A stretch of DNA of 64,000 nt, from positions 558,001-622,000 of the forward strand of contig CAWKGV010000003.1 in the NCBI GenBank assembly GCA_963849305.1. The letters are read 5' to 3'. Each line of letters opens with the position of its first letter. Position 1 is the first letter of the stretch. The DNA is from CAWKGV01 sp963849305 (lineage in GTDB: Bacteria > Pseudomonadota > Alphaproteobacteria > Acetobacterales > Acetobacteraceae). A program made the translations under genes and the position numbers. The notes beneath the pieces are model-generated. The model worked only from the letters and a program-made list of their open reading frames with translations. It made no database searches and was not told the origin of the DNA. Below, in pieces: positions 17,748-26,002 of the stretch.

Positions 17748-19055
17748 CTACAACCCGAGCTGGTCGAACCGGATCACGCCGACCTGTGCCCCAGCAATCA
17801 GGGCGGGCGCGTGCGGCGCACGCACGATCAGGCCATCGGCCTGCGCCAGCCGGCGCAACATGGCAGAATCCTGCACCGGGAAAGGTGTCGCGATCAGATT
17901 CCCCGCCGCCCCGCGCGTAAACGTGGCGCGCAGATGGTCCGCTCGTGCATCGTTGGCACCTACCGCACTGCCTAGCGTAGCTGTCGAGACCGGTGGGGGA
18001 GCGGCGGGCAGGCCGGAGAGCCGAGCAAGTGCCGGTATCAGGAATAGGATTGCGCAGACCAGGGCGGAGACCGGGTTACCGGGGAGCCCCAGCACCGGAA
18101 CCGGCACCGGCCCTGGAACCGGTCCCGGCTTTGGCGACCCCGGCACCGGCCCGGGCGGAACCGGGGCCGGAGATGGTACCGGGACGGGATTCGGTCCGGG
18201 CACCGGTCCGAACCACCCGAACACCAGCGGCTTGCCGGGACGCATGGCGATCTTCCAGAAATCCACTTCCAGCCCACGCTCTTTCAGCCCCGCAACGACA
18301 AGATCGTGGTCGCCCACGCTGGCGCCCCCGGTGGTAACCAGCATGTCCATCCCCGCGACCGCATCGGCCACTTCTGCGATCGCGGCGAGATCGTCGCGAG
18401 CCACGGGCAAAACGATTGCATCGCACCCGGCGGCGCGGACCAAAGCGGCCAACCCGTGGGAGTTGGAACTCACGATACCACCCGGTGGGAGCGGCTCGCC
18501 GGGCAGCGCGATCTCGTCGCCGGTGGCGAGCACCGCGATTCGGGGGCGACGATGAACGGTAATCCAGGGATGATTCGCCGATGCCGCCAAGCCGACGTCG
18601 CGTGCGCCCATGCGCCTGCCTGCAGGCAAGATCGTTTCTCCAACCGCGAAATCCTGCCCGGCGCGACGGATGTGCCGCCCCGGCTTCACCGCCTCGTTTA
18701 CCAGGACGCTGGCTCCGTCGCGGGTCGCGTCCTCTTGCAGCAAGATCGCTTCCGCTCCGTCCGGCACGACGCTCCCGGTGAAGATGCGCACAGCCTGGCC
18801 CGCGCCGACGCGACCGGCGAATGGATGGCCCGCCGGCGCGCCGCCGATGACCTCCAGCACCGCGCCCTCGGTTCCGTCCGCCACTCGCACCGCGTAGCCG
18901 TCCATCGCCGAGACATCGGCCGGCGGCTGGGTGAGGCGGGCAACGATGGGCCGAGCGGTGACCCGCCCCCAGGCATCGGCGAGCGCCACCACCTCGGCCG
19001 GCGTTGGGCGAAGCCCCGCCAGGATTCGCTCGCGTGCTTCCTCGACGCTGATCAT
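17748..19055 (-). CDS. moeA: Molybdopterin molybdenumtransferase MoeA with Pro/Gly/Val insertion
   Basis: 435 residues. MoeA inserts molybdate into adenylylated molybdopterin. Seen: SAMDGYAVR, IFTGSVVPDGAEAIL, VLATGDEI, VTTGGASVGDHD, the active-site strand KIAMRPGKPLVFG, and LGLPGNPVSA. Between the last two, where homologues have only a few residues, lie roughly 34 extra residues (about 283-317) made of Gly-Pro-Val-Pro repeats. The rest aligns with ordinary MoeA. It lies 4 bp after moaC and continues the trp-moa-moe run. Confidence 0.93.
   Translation of the reverse strand: MISVEEARERILAGLRPTPAEVVALADAWGRVTARPIVARLTQPPADVSAMDGYAVRVADGTEGAVLEVIGGAPAGHPFAGRVGAGQAVRIFTGSVVPDGAEAILLQEDATRDGASVLVNEAVKPGRHIRRAGQDFAVGETILPAGRRMGARDVGLAASANHPWITVHRRPRIAVLATGDEIALPGEPLPPGGIVSSNSHGLAALVRAAGCDAIVLPVARDDLAAIAEVADAVAGMDMLVTTGGASVGDHDLVVAGLKERGLEVDFWKIAMRPGKPLVFGWFGPVPGPNPVPVPSPAPVPPGPVPGSPKPGPVPGPVPVPVLGLPGNPVSALVCAILFLIPALARLSGLPAAPPPVSTATLGSAVGANDARADHLRATFTRGAAGNLIATPFPVQDSAMLRRLAQADGLIVRAPHAPALIAGAQVGVIRFDQLGL
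18096..18209 (-). repeat. G+C-rich minisatellite inside moeA
   Basis: Degenerate short repeats built from CCGG, GGTACC-like and GGCACCGG-like words encode Gly-Pro-Val-Pro units in the moeA frame. Length is a multiple of three relative to the expected loop, so the reading frame is kept. Such arrays typically change length by slippage. Confidence 0.75.
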
Positions 19056-19059
19056 GGTC

Positions 19060-19539
19060 TCAGTCCTGCCGGAACTCGCCCGATTTGCCGCCTGCCTTGT
19101 GGATGAGGCGGACCGCCTCGATGCGCATTCCCCGATCGACCGATTTGCACATATCGTAGACCGTCAGCGCCGCGACCGAGGCTGCGGTCAGCGCCTCCAT
19201 TTCCACCCCGGTCTGGCCGGTTGTGCGGACCGTGGCCTCGATCTCCACTGCGCTCGCGGCCTCGTCGGGCGCCAGGTCCACGGCAACTGCGGCGATCGGC
19301 AGCGGGTGGCAAAGTGGGATCAGGTCGGCGGTGCGCTTGGCCGCCATGATGCCGGCGAGCCGGGCGACACCAAGCACGTCGCCTTTCTTGGCCTGGCCGC
19401 CACGCACCAGCGCCAGCGTTGCCGGCTGCATGACCACGCGAGCCCGGGCCGAGGCGGTGCGGGTGGTGACCGGCTTGGCGGAGACGTCCACCATCGCGGC
19501 ATGGCCGCGCGCGTCGAAATGGGAGAGGTCCGCGCTCAC
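19060..19539 (-). CDS. moaC: Cyclic pyranopterin monophosphate synthase MoaC
   Basis: 159 residues from a GTG at 19539 that overlaps the trpC stop (GTGA). MoaC converts the MoaA product to cyclic pyranopterin monophosphate. Family signatures: MVDVSAKPVTTRTA, KKGDVLGVARLAGIMAAK, the invariant LIPLCHPLP, VEMEALTAASVAALTVYDM, and the final KSVDRGMRIEAVRLIHKAGG. It is followed 4 bp later by moeA, forming a molybdenum cofactor pair. Confidence 0.95.
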   Translation of the reverse strand: MSADLSHFDARGHAAMVDVSAKPVTTRTASARARVVMQPATLALVRGGQAKKGDVLGVARLAGIMAAKRTADLIPLCHPLPIAAVAVDLAPDEAASAVEIEATVRTTGQTGVEMEALTAASVAALTVYDMCKSVDRGMRIEAVRLIHKAGGKSGEFRQD

Positions 19540-20426
19540 GCGGCCGTTGCCCGGATCGAGGCATCGCCCAGCAGTGACCGAACCGCACCGGCCACGTCGG
19601 ACTGGCGCATCAGCCCCTCGCCGACCAGGAAACAAAGCGAGCCGGCGGCGGCGATGCGTCGCAAGTCCTCCTGGGTCCGCATTCCGCTCTCAGAGATCAG
19701 GAAACGATCGCATGGGACCAGCGGGGCCAGCTCCTCGGTGATCGCGAGGTCGGTTCCCAATGTTTTCAGGTTGCGATTATTGATGCCAATGAGCTGGGTT
19801 TGCAGGCCAAGCGCGCGGTCAAGCTCGCGTTGATTATGCACTTCGGCAAGGACATCGAGATCGAGCGAGCGGGCGACCTCCTCCAGCTCACGCGCCTGCT
19901 CGTTCGTGAGCGCGGCCATGATCAGCAGGATGCAATCGGCGCCGATGGCGCGGCTTTCGTAAACTTGCCAGGGATCCAGGATGAAGTCCTTGCGCAGAAC
20001 CGGCAGAGCGACTGCGTGCCTCGCGGCTATCAGGTCGGCATCGCTCCCTTGGAAATGCGGTCCCTCGGTCAGCACCGAGATGCACGTGGCCCCGCCGGCC
20101 TCGTAGGCGCGGGCCAGCATCGCCGGGTCGAAGTCCGACCGGATCAGCCCACCGGAGGGCGACGCCTTCTTGATCTCGGCGATCAGTGCGAAACAGCCCT
20201 GCGCCGTCCGCTGCTTGAGCGCGGTGCCGAAGCCCCGCGGTGGATCGGCCTGGGCGGCGATGCCCTGGCGCAGCGTCTCCACGCTCATGGCAGCCTTGCG
20301 GCGCGCCACCTCGGCGCGGGTCACCCTGCAAATCTGCTCCAGAACGTCATCTCGGTCACCGTTCACTGGGCGGCCCCGCCGGGCATCGTCAGAGACGACC
20401 GTGGTGGCACTCACATCGTCGGCCAT
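19536..20426 (-). CDS. trpC: Indole-3-glycerol phosphate synthase
   Basis: 296 residues from the ATG at 20426, preceded by GGAGGGGGA. It closes the indole ring in tryptophan synthesis. Beta-alpha barrel signatures: IAEIKKASPSGG (catalytic Lys), VLTEGPHFQGS, LRKDFILDPWQVYESRAIGA, LAEVHNQREL, IGINNRNLKTL and ISESGM. It has about 30 extra N-terminal residues before the first barrel helix; a start nearer DDVLEQICRV cannot be excluded. Sits between trpD and moaC. Confidence 0.94.
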   Translation of the reverse strand: MADDVSATTVVSDDARRGRPVNGDRDDVLEQICRVTRAEVARRKAAMSVETLRQGIAAQADPPRGFGTALKQRTAQGCFALIAEIKKASPSGGLIRSDFDPAMLARAYEAGGATCISVLTEGPHFQGSDADLIAARHAVALPVLRKDFILDPWQVYESRAIGADCILLIMAALTNEQARELEEVARSLDLDVLAEVHNQRELDRALGLQTQLIGINNRNLKTLGTDLAITEELAPLVPCDRFLISESGMRTQEDLRRIAAAGSLCFLVGEGLMRQSDVAGAVRSLLGDASIRATAA

Positions 20427-20454
20427 GGGTTCCCCCTCCTCCGCGCGCTTGCGG

Positions 20455-21507
20455 TCAGCGCGCCGGACCTTGTTGCGACGCCTCGCGCGGGGGCGTCTCG
20501 TTGGTCTCGCGCCGGAGCCGTTCCAGGGCAGCCAGCGCCATGCCCAAATCGATCGTCCGCTCCGCCAGCGCCACCCCGTCCCTGACGTGCGCCGCGGCCC
20601 CGGCAACGGTCAGGGCGGCAGCCGCATTAAGCGCGACGGTGTCGCGATAGGGGCCACGCGCGCCCTGTAACAACGCGATCATCGCCGCCGCGTTCTGTGT
20701 CGCATCGCCGCCGCGGATCGCCGACACAGGTGCCCGTGGCAGGCCGGCATCCTCGGGAGCCAGGCTGAATGCGCGCACTTCGCCGGCCTTCAGCTCGATC
20801 ACCTGATTGTCTCCGGCCACGGTCAATTCATCGAGTCCCTGGCCATGAACGATCCATGCGGCCTCGCTGCCCAGCCGGCCGAGCGTCTCGGCCATTGGCC
20901 GCGCCCAGACGGGGTCGAAGACTCCGGCGAGCTGGCGGCGCACCCTGGCGGGATTGGTGAGCGGGCCCAGCAGGTTAAAGATGGTGCGCGTGCCAAGCTC
21001 CACCCGCGGCCCCGCGGCATGGCGCGTCGACGGATGATGGCGCGGGGCGAACAGGAAGGCGCAGCCGGCGGCACGGATGATGGCGGCGAGCCGATCGAGC
21101 GGCACATCGACATTAATCCCGAGCGCGACAAGCACGTCGGCCCCGCCAGTCCGCGAGGAGAGCGCTCGGTTGCCGTGCTTGGCCACCGGCACCCCGCAGC
21201 CCGCGAGCACGAAGGTCACGGCCGAGGAGACGTTGAGCGTACCGGCGTTGTCGCCCCCAGTGCCGCAAACGTCGATCGCCCCTTCCGGCGCCTCGATGGC
21301 GGTCATCCTGGCGCGCATCGCGCGCACGGCGCCGGTGATCTCCGGCACGGTCTCGCCGCGCACCCGCATCGCCATCAGCAAAGCGCCGATCTGCGCGGGC
21401 GTGGCCTCGCCCGACATGATGATGTCGAACGCCTGTTCCGCCTCCTGCTCGCTGAGCCGGGCGCCGGCGGCAAGACGGGCGAGGATGGGCTTGAGATTGT
21501 TGGACAC
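20455..21507 (-). CDS. trpD: Anthranilate phosphoribosyltransferase
   Basis: 350 residues. It transfers the phosphoribosyl group of PRPP to anthranilate. Seen: the PRPP-binding CGTGGDNAGTLNVSS, AKHGNRALSSRTGGADVL, FLFAPRHHPS, RTIFNLLGPLTNPA and VHGQGLDEL. trpG lies 6 bp upstream and trpC 28 bp downstream. The C terminus is slightly extended and Gln/Pro rich. Confidence 0.95.
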   Translation of the reverse strand: MSNNLKPILARLAAGARLSEQEAEQAFDIIMSGEATPAQIGALLMAMRVRGETVPEITGAVRAMRARMTAIEAPEGAIDVCGTGGDNAGTLNVSSAVTFVLAGCGVPVAKHGNRALSSRTGGADVLVALGINVDVPLDRLAAIIRAAGCAFLFAPRHHPSTRHAAGPRVELGTRTIFNLLGPLTNPARVRRQLAGVFDPVWARPMAETLGRLGSEAAWIVHGQGLDELTVAGDNQVIELKAGEVRAFSLAPEDAGLPRAPVSAIRGGDATQNAAAMIALLQGARGPYRDTVALNAAAALTVAGAAAHVRDGVALAERTIDLGMALAALERLRRETNETPPREASQQGPAR

Positions 21508-21513
21508 AAGTGC

Positions 21514-22110
21514 TCAGGCGGCGCGGGCGGGCGCGTTGCTGCCGCGGACGATGCGCAGGAAATTGGCCAGGATCTCGTGCCCGCGCTCGCTCGCGATGCT
21601 TTCCGGATGGAACTGCACGCCGAACACCGGCAGGGCGCGGTGACGCAGGCCCATCACCAGCCCGTCCTCGGTCCAGGCGGTCGGAACCAGCGTCGCGGGC
21701 AGGCCCGCGCGGTCCACAATCAGGCTGTGGTAGCGCGTGGCCGCGAATGGAGAGGGAAGTCCTTCGAGGATATCGCTGCCGGCATGGAAGATGCGGCTGG
21801 TCTTGCCGTGCATAGGGGCGGGCGCGCGCATCACCCGCCCGCCGAATGCCTGTCCGATCGCTTGGTGACCGAGGCAAACGCCGAGCAGCGGCACGCGCCC
21901 GGAGGCCGCTTCGATCAGGTCGAGGCAGATACCAGCTTCGTTGGGCGTGCAGGGGCCCGGCGAAAGCACGATCGCCTCCGGCCCGCGCCCCAGGGCGTCC
22001 TCCACCGAGAGGCGGTCGTTGCGCACCACCTCGCAGCGCGCGCCGACATCCCCGAGAAAATGAACCAAGTTGAAAGCGAAGCTGTCGTAGTTGTCGATCA
22101 GAAGGATCAT
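21514..22110 (-). CDS. trpG: Anthranilate synthase glutamine amidotransferase subunit
   Basis: 198 residues from the ATG at 22110 (MILLIDNYDSFAFN). The class I glutamine amidotransferase triad is present: Cys79 in LLGVCLGHQAIGQAFGG, and His/Glu in GVQFHPESI. It supplies ammonia to TrpE; related subunits also serve p-aminobenzoate synthesis. trpE is not adjacent: the next gene upstream is a divergent sulfotransferase. This is the first gene of the trpGDC-moaC-moeA run. Confidence 0.95.
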   Translation of the reverse strand: MILLIDNYDSFAFNLVHFLGDVGARCEVVRNDRLSVEDALGRGPEAIVLSPGPCTPNEAGICLDLIEAASGRVPLLGVCLGHQAIGQAFGGRVMRAPAPMHGKTSRIFHAGSDILEGLPSPFAATRYHSLIVDRAGLPATLVPTAWTEDGLVMGLRHRALPVFGVQFHPESIASERGHEILANFLRIVRGSNAPARAA

Positions 22111-22254
22111 GGGCGCGTATCCTGCGCGGGCGCGGCTTCCGTTGCAATCCCTGGCGCTGCGGCGCAGCGGCGACAACGGCGCGACATTCTGCGGCGCTTC
22201 CGTTTTCCGCAACAGTTCCTTGACGTTTTAGGCGAAGATGGTGCGGCGAATCCG

Positions 22255-23235
22255 GTGCGAGTGAGCCGACCATTGAGCGAGAACGGTCCGTTTTTCATCG
22301 TCGGGTCGGGGCGATCGGGAACCACCCTCCTGCGTTTGATCCTGGCCAGCCACTCGCGCATCGAAATCCCGCCGGAGACCTGGTTTCTCTTGCCGTTGGT
22401 CGAGCGGCTGCCGCTCACTACCCCCCTCACGCCCGCGCAAGTCGAGCAGGCCGTCGCGATCATCACAAGCAATTATCGCTGGCCCGATATGGGCATCGAG
22501 GCGGGTGCCTTCGCTGGCTGGGCACGCGCCTTGCCGGCGCCGCGCCTCGCCGACGTGATGGGCCTGATCTACGATCATCACCTGCGCCTGAGCGACAAGC
22601 CGCGCTTCGGCGACAAGACCCCTCCCTACATCGCCATCCTGCCGCAGCTTTCAGAGGTTTACCCGGACGCCAAGTTCATCCACCTGATCCGCGATGGGCG
22701 CGACGTCGCGATGTCGTTTCTCGATGCGCATTTCGCCGGCGCGGCTTGGGCGGCGGATTTCGAATGGACGCGGGCCGTTCGCCTCGGGCTCGCCGGTCGA
22801 GGCTCGCCGCTCGCCGAGCGGATACTGGACGTGCGCTACGAAGACTTGGTGCTCGACCTGGAACCAACGGTGCGGCGAATTTGCGCCTTCCTGGGCGAAG
22901 CGTTCGAGCCGGCGATGCTGTGCTGGAGGGAAGCCATCGACCGCAAGGTACCGATGCGCGAGCGCGTGATCCACAAGTCACTAAGCCGGCCGGTCTCGGC
23001 CGAGGCAGTGAACGCGTGGCGGTCCAGGTTGTCGCTGGCCGAGCAGTTCGCGACCGAGTGTTGCATCCAACCGGAACTTGCGGCCCTCGGTTATGAGCTG
23101 CGTTTCCGCGCCCGAGCCTGGCGCCCGGCGCTTGGCCTCGGGCGGGTTCTGCTGCCCCGGATCGGGCCACAGCTTCGGCGGGTGATCCAGGGCCTGCGCC
23201 GGCGTGGGTTGTTGGAGCGACAGATTTATCTTTGA
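22255..23235 (+). CDS. PAPS-dependent sulfotransferase-family protein
   Basis: About 326 residues; the start is uncertain between GTG codons at 22255 and 22261, since upstream sequence in this frame does not look coding. The 5'-phosphosulfate loop is VGSGRSGTTLLRLIL and the 3'-phosphate motif is HLIRDGRDVAMSF, both typical of Sulfotransfer_1/3 proteins. DKTPPYIAILPQL and the final region with LDVRYEDLVLDLEPT also fit. The acceptor is unknown; bacterial members modify lipids, sugars or small molecules. It is divergent from trpG and overlaps the convergent acetyltransferase gene by 10 bp. Confidence 0.82.
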   Translation: MRVSRPLSENGPFFIVGSGRSGTTLLRLILASHSRIEIPPETWFLLPLVERLPLTTPLTPAQVEQAVAIITSNYRWPDMGIEAGAFAGWARALPAPRLADVMGLIYDHHLRLSDKPRFGDKTPPYIAILPQLSEVYPDAKFIHLIRDGRDVAMSFLDAHFAGAAWAADFEWTRAVRLGLAGRGSPLAERILDVRYEDLVLDLEPTVRRICAFLGEAFEPAMLCWREAIDRKVPMRERVIHKSLSRPVSAEAVNAWRSRLSLAEQFATECCIQPELAALGYELRFRARAWRPALGLGRVLLPRIGPQLRRVIQGLRRRGLLERQIYL

Positions 23236-23948
23236 GAGATGGCGCCGGTCAGCGTGGACAGACCCTGTCGCTGCCGGCCCGCCCCGTCGAAATTGCTGGG
23301 GTCAAGCCACCGCTGGTAGGCGGCCTTCAGCTTCGGCCAGTCCCGGTCGATGATCGAGAACCAGGCCGTATCCCGGTTCCTGCCCTTGTAAACAACTGCT
23401 TGGCGGAACATGCCCTCGAACCGGAACCCGAGCCGCGCCGCCGCGGCACGCGACGGGGCATTGAGGCTGTCGCACTTCCATTCGTAGCGGCGATAGCCGA
23501 GTTCGTCGAAGGCGCGGCGCATCATCAGGAACATGGCCTCTGTGGCCGCCGGGGTCCGCTGGAGCCGGGGAGCGAAATTGATGTTGCCGACCTCGATACT
23601 GCCATTGCCGTGATCGATCCGCATGAACGCGGCGACGCCGGCGGCCCGTCCGTTGGCTAGGTCGACGACGGCATGAAACATCGGATCGGAGCCGTTATCG
23701 GTGCTCCGCAGCCAGGCGGAATAAGCCTCGAGATCGGGCGGCTGATCCACTCCGAGATAAGTCCAATAACGGCCGTCCGAGGCTTCGCTGTTCGCTGAAT
23801 GCAAATCCGCGGCATGACGGGCGACGTCCAGCGGTTCGACCCGGCAGAAGCGCCCAACCATGGCCGTGCGCGGCGGATGCAGGCGCGGTGTCCAGCTGGG
23901 AACGGGATCGCCGATTGGCTGGCCCCAGGCGCTCAGGCGAGAACTCAC
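23226..23948 (-). CDS. GNAT acetyltransferase, RimJ/RimL type
   Basis: 240 residues. RimJ/L-like features: MVGRFCRVEPLD near the N terminus, WLRSTDNGSDPMFHAVVD, AAGVAAFMRIDHGNGSIEVGN, the acetyl-CoA-binding region before MFLMMRRAFDELGYRRYEWK, and SLNAPSRAAAARLGFRFEG. It probably N-acetylates a protein terminus or small amine. It has no obvious functional link to its neighbours. Its promoter side faces the hairpin-rich spacer at 23.95-24.14 kb. Confidence 0.8.
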   Translation of the reverse strand: MSSRLSAWGQPIGDPVPSWTPRLHPPRTAMVGRFCRVEPLDVARHAADLHSANSEASDGRYWTYLGVDQPPDLEAYSAWLRSTDNGSDPMFHAVVDLANGRAAGVAAFMRIDHGNGSIEVGNINFAPRLQRTPAATEAMFLMMRRAFDELGYRRYEWKCDSLNAPSRAAAARLGFRFEGMFRQAVVYKGRNRDTAWFSIIDRDWPKLKAAYQRWLDPSNFDGAGRQRQGLSTLTGAISQR

Positions 23949-23978
23949 CTGACTAGGTGCGGCGCGAAACTCTCACCC

Positions 23979-24036
23979 CTCCCTCTTCCAAGGGGAGAGG
24001 GAGCAGAACAAAACCCTCTCCCTTTGGGAGAGGGTT
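23979..24036. repeat. Two tandem REP-like hairpins
   Basis: Two palindromes of related sequence stand side by side in the spacer between the acetyltransferase and the Hint gene. The first, 23979-24003, has CTCCCTCT pairing with AGAGGGAG and inner pairs. The second, 24012-24036, is a perfect 11-bp stem (AACCCTCTCCC / GGGAGAGGGTT) with a TTT loop. The second is followed by GGGCGAGGGC, as in many REP-type elements. Confidence 0.7.
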
Positions 24037-24082
24037 GGGCGAGGGCCGGAGCGGCAAGAACAGTCACGCGGGGATTGTCTAA

Positions 24083-24130
24083 AGAGTCACTTCTCCTCCG
24101 CCACGAGTGCGGCGGAGGAGAAGTGAGTCT
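24083..24130. repeat. Perfect 16-bp inverted repeat
   Basis: Arms TCACTTCTCCTCCGCC (24087-24102) and its exact complement (24111-24126) enclose an 8-nt loop ACGAGTGC; beyond one mismatch, three further pairs extend the stem to 24083 and 24130. It lies just after the stop of the minus-strand Hint gene and has no T-run on either side, so it is not a classic terminator. Confidence 0.85.
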
Positions 24131-24142
24131 GGTAACGAGCCA

Positions 24143-24982
24143 TCAGCCCGCGGCAGCTAGTGTAGGCTGATCGGCCGCGACCATCGCGTCCGCGCGGGCC
24201 GTGAGTTTGGCGCGCACGGTGTCGAGTTCGGGGCCGGTGACCTTGATCTCCGCGCAGGCCCGGGCGTCCCAGGCCCAGCGCGAGAAGTCGGGATGCAGCA
24301 CCATCGCCCCGCCGCCATTCTCGAACGCGGCGCGGTCGCCAACGTCGAGATAGCTTTCGGCGGGCAGGCCCTCGGCCAGCAACAGGTCGTGCCGCTCAAG
24401 CTCGATGTGGAAATACTCGATCTGGTCGGCCGGCTCCTGAACGATGGTGGTGCCGTTGACCAGGCACTTGGCCGGGATCAGCACGCCCTCGTCGAATATG
24501 CCGTGCTGGGGCGAGACGAGCAGGTCGCGCCGGGGCAGGTTTGGTCCGAACGCGCCGGCCTTGATGCGCACGGGCCAGACCTGGCGTGGCTCGGGATGAC
24601 GCTTGCAGTCCGTCCGGCGACGGCCGATCCAGCGCACCGGGGCCGGTTCGCCGGATGCGGTGAGGACCAGGTCGCCCGCGGCCAGCGACTCGATCGTGAC
24701 CTCGCCGTTCGGCGTCTCGATCCGAGTGCCGCGCGCAAAGCAGACAATCGTGACCTCGCCGTAGCCCGCCAGCGATGACGTTGGTGTTCCAAGCGCCACT
24801 GTGCCGTTCGCGGTGATCGGGATTGAATTGGCCACCACGCTTCCGGCCATGACCACCAGCGATCCGCCACTAATCACTGCGCTCGTGAACCCCGTCTGGC
24901 CCTTAAAGAAGAGATCGACGGCTCCCATGGCAGGTACTGGCATTGAACAAGTTGAGCGATCCACCAAAACTTGGCGTGTCAA
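24143..24982 (-). CDS. Hint-domain protein, C-terminal part of a frameshifted gene
   Basis: This frame holds a Hint (hedgehog/intein) domain: the catalytic Cys in VCFARGTRIETPNG, TIESLAAGDLVLTASG, WIGRRRTDC, and LVSPQHGIFDEG as the later conserved block. A C-terminal tail with AFENGGG and DVGDRAAF follows. Such Hint_2 domains occur at the end of secreted repeat proteins in Acetobacteraceae and relatives and probably self-process. The first 20-odd residues of this frame are out-of-frame sequence: the true protein begins at 25610 and enters this frame near 24933 after a one-base shift. Joined, the protein would be near 490 residues. Confidence 0.8.
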   Translation of the reverse strand: MTRQVLVDRSTCSMPVPAMGAVDLFFKGQTGFTSAVISGGSLVVMAGSVVANSIPITANGTVALGTPTSSLAGYGEVTIVCFARGTRIETPNGEVTIESLAAGDLVLTASGEPAPVRWIGRRRTDCKRHPEPRQVWPVRIKAGAFGPNLPRRDLLVSPQHGIFDEGVLIPAKCLVNGTTIVQEPADQIEYFHIELERHDLLLAEGLPAESYLDVGDRAAFENGGGAMVLHPDFSRWAWDARACAEIKVTGPELDTVRAKLTARADAMVAADQPTLAAAG

Positions 24983-25610
24983 TCAACAGGTTCGCGGTGT
25001 GACCAGGATCAACGACTAAATTGGCCAGCTGCGATGTGGTTGAATTCAGTTCTAGTGTAGATGAATTACCTACCCCAAAGGTCTGGGAATCGATTTCGAG
25101 GCTGCCGCTTCCGGTGATCGACCCTCCGGTAACGACCAGCGCGCCGAGCCCATAATTGCCGCCATCCGCCTGGATCTCGCCGGAATTTATGAAGTCGCCG
25201 ACGCTGAATACGCCGCCGCCGCCGGCGATGCCGCCTGCTGCCAGCGTTAGATCGGGCGTGGTAATTACCGCGTCGGGGCCGCCAACCAGACCGCCGCCCC
25301 CATTGGTGGAGGTGATGTCGATCGAACCGGTCGCATCAAGGGTGCCGCCGGTACCCGGGGTGTCCCCGATATTCGCATTGCCGCCCACGATGTCGTGACC
25401 GGCGCCTTCAACGGTGAGACTGGCGACGGTATCGGACGCGTCGCTGATGACGGGGCTTCCGGCCGACGTGGTGCCTTCATTTCCGGGGTCTATCGCGATC
25501 GCCGTGGAGCTGTTCGGGACGGTCGTCGAGACCGTGCCGCCGTTGGTCCAATTGCCCGCCTGGTTCCAATTGGTGCTTAAGGTGCCGGTCCACGTGAACG
25601 TGCCTGACAT
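24903..25610 (-). CDS. Secreted beta-rich passenger, N-terminal part of the Hint protein
   Basis: 235 residues from the ATG at 25610 (MSGTFTWTGTLSTNWNQAGN). The W-x-G-x(5)-NW-x(4)-NW pattern and the later Gly/Ser/Thr-rich repeats with many short hydrophobic strands (GGSITGSGSLEID, AGGIAGGGGVFSVGD) resemble autotransporter-like beta-helix passengers. No Sec signal peptide is seen, so type I secretion is possible. The frame ends in an atypical tail after LNLFNAST. Removing one C of the pair at 24933-24934 continues it as AMGAVDLFFKGQTG into the Hint domain of the next entry. Confidence 0.75.
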   Translation of the reverse strand: MSGTFTWTGTLSTNWNQAGNWTNGGTVSTTVPNSSTAIAIDPGNEGTTSAGSPVISDASDTVASLTVEGAGHDIVGGNANIGDTPGTGGTLDATGSIDITSTNGGGGLVGGPDAVITTPDLTLAAGGIAGGGGVFSVGDFINSGEIQADGGNYGLGALVVTGGSITGSGSLEIDSQTFGVGNSSTLELNSTTSQLANLVVDPGHTANLLIDTPSFGGSLNLFNASTCHGSRRSLL

Positions 25611-26002
25611 CTGCTGTGTGTCCTTCCAGGGTCTTCGTCGGGCGGCTTTCTGAACCCGACCGCGAGTCTCTTGCGAACGCCGAATAATCAAGTTCTGGCA
25701 TCGCGTTACGTCACGGCCCCATGAGGCTGCGGCTAACGCTATGGACGCGCATCAAACAGACCTAGCGCCAAACCATCAAGAGTTTCTTTTAGGTGGCAGC
25801 GTCGTAAGCTGCCGGTCGCGCTGGAGGTCGGGCAATGCGGCCATCGCGCAACAAGCGGACGTCGCAATAATGTGCGGAGGCGCGCTGCCGTCTCATTTTT
25901 TATCTTGCATCGGGCGCGGCCTAGTGGCATACATACTATGGCTTTCAGGAACTCGAGGCGCCCCGCATCTCTCTGGGGCGCTTTTTTTGTGCTCTGCGGC
26001 TT
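25611..26002. other. Non-coding spacer between Hint gene and ABC-F gene
   Basis: 392 bp without a convincing gene. It should carry the promoter of the Hint gene on the minus strand. On the plus strand it contains a good intrinsic terminator at 25958-25988 with no gene upstream of it, and a weak promoter-like pair (TTGCAT at 25905-25910, CATACA at 25928-25933, 17 bp apart). The open frames crossing it show no family resemblance. Confidence 0.6.
25958..25988 (+). terminator. Orphan rho-independent terminator
   Basis: Stem GCGCCCC (25958-25964) and GGGGCGC (25975-25981), 10-nt loop, then seven T residues. It can only stop plus-strand transcription, yet no plus-strand gene precedes it. The flanking genes on both sides are minus-strand. 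Confidence 0.75.

Noticed and set aside
20845..22250. Long plus-strand frame leading into the sulfotransferase
   Set aside because: It is the antisense of trpD and trpG and has no domain character before about 22255.
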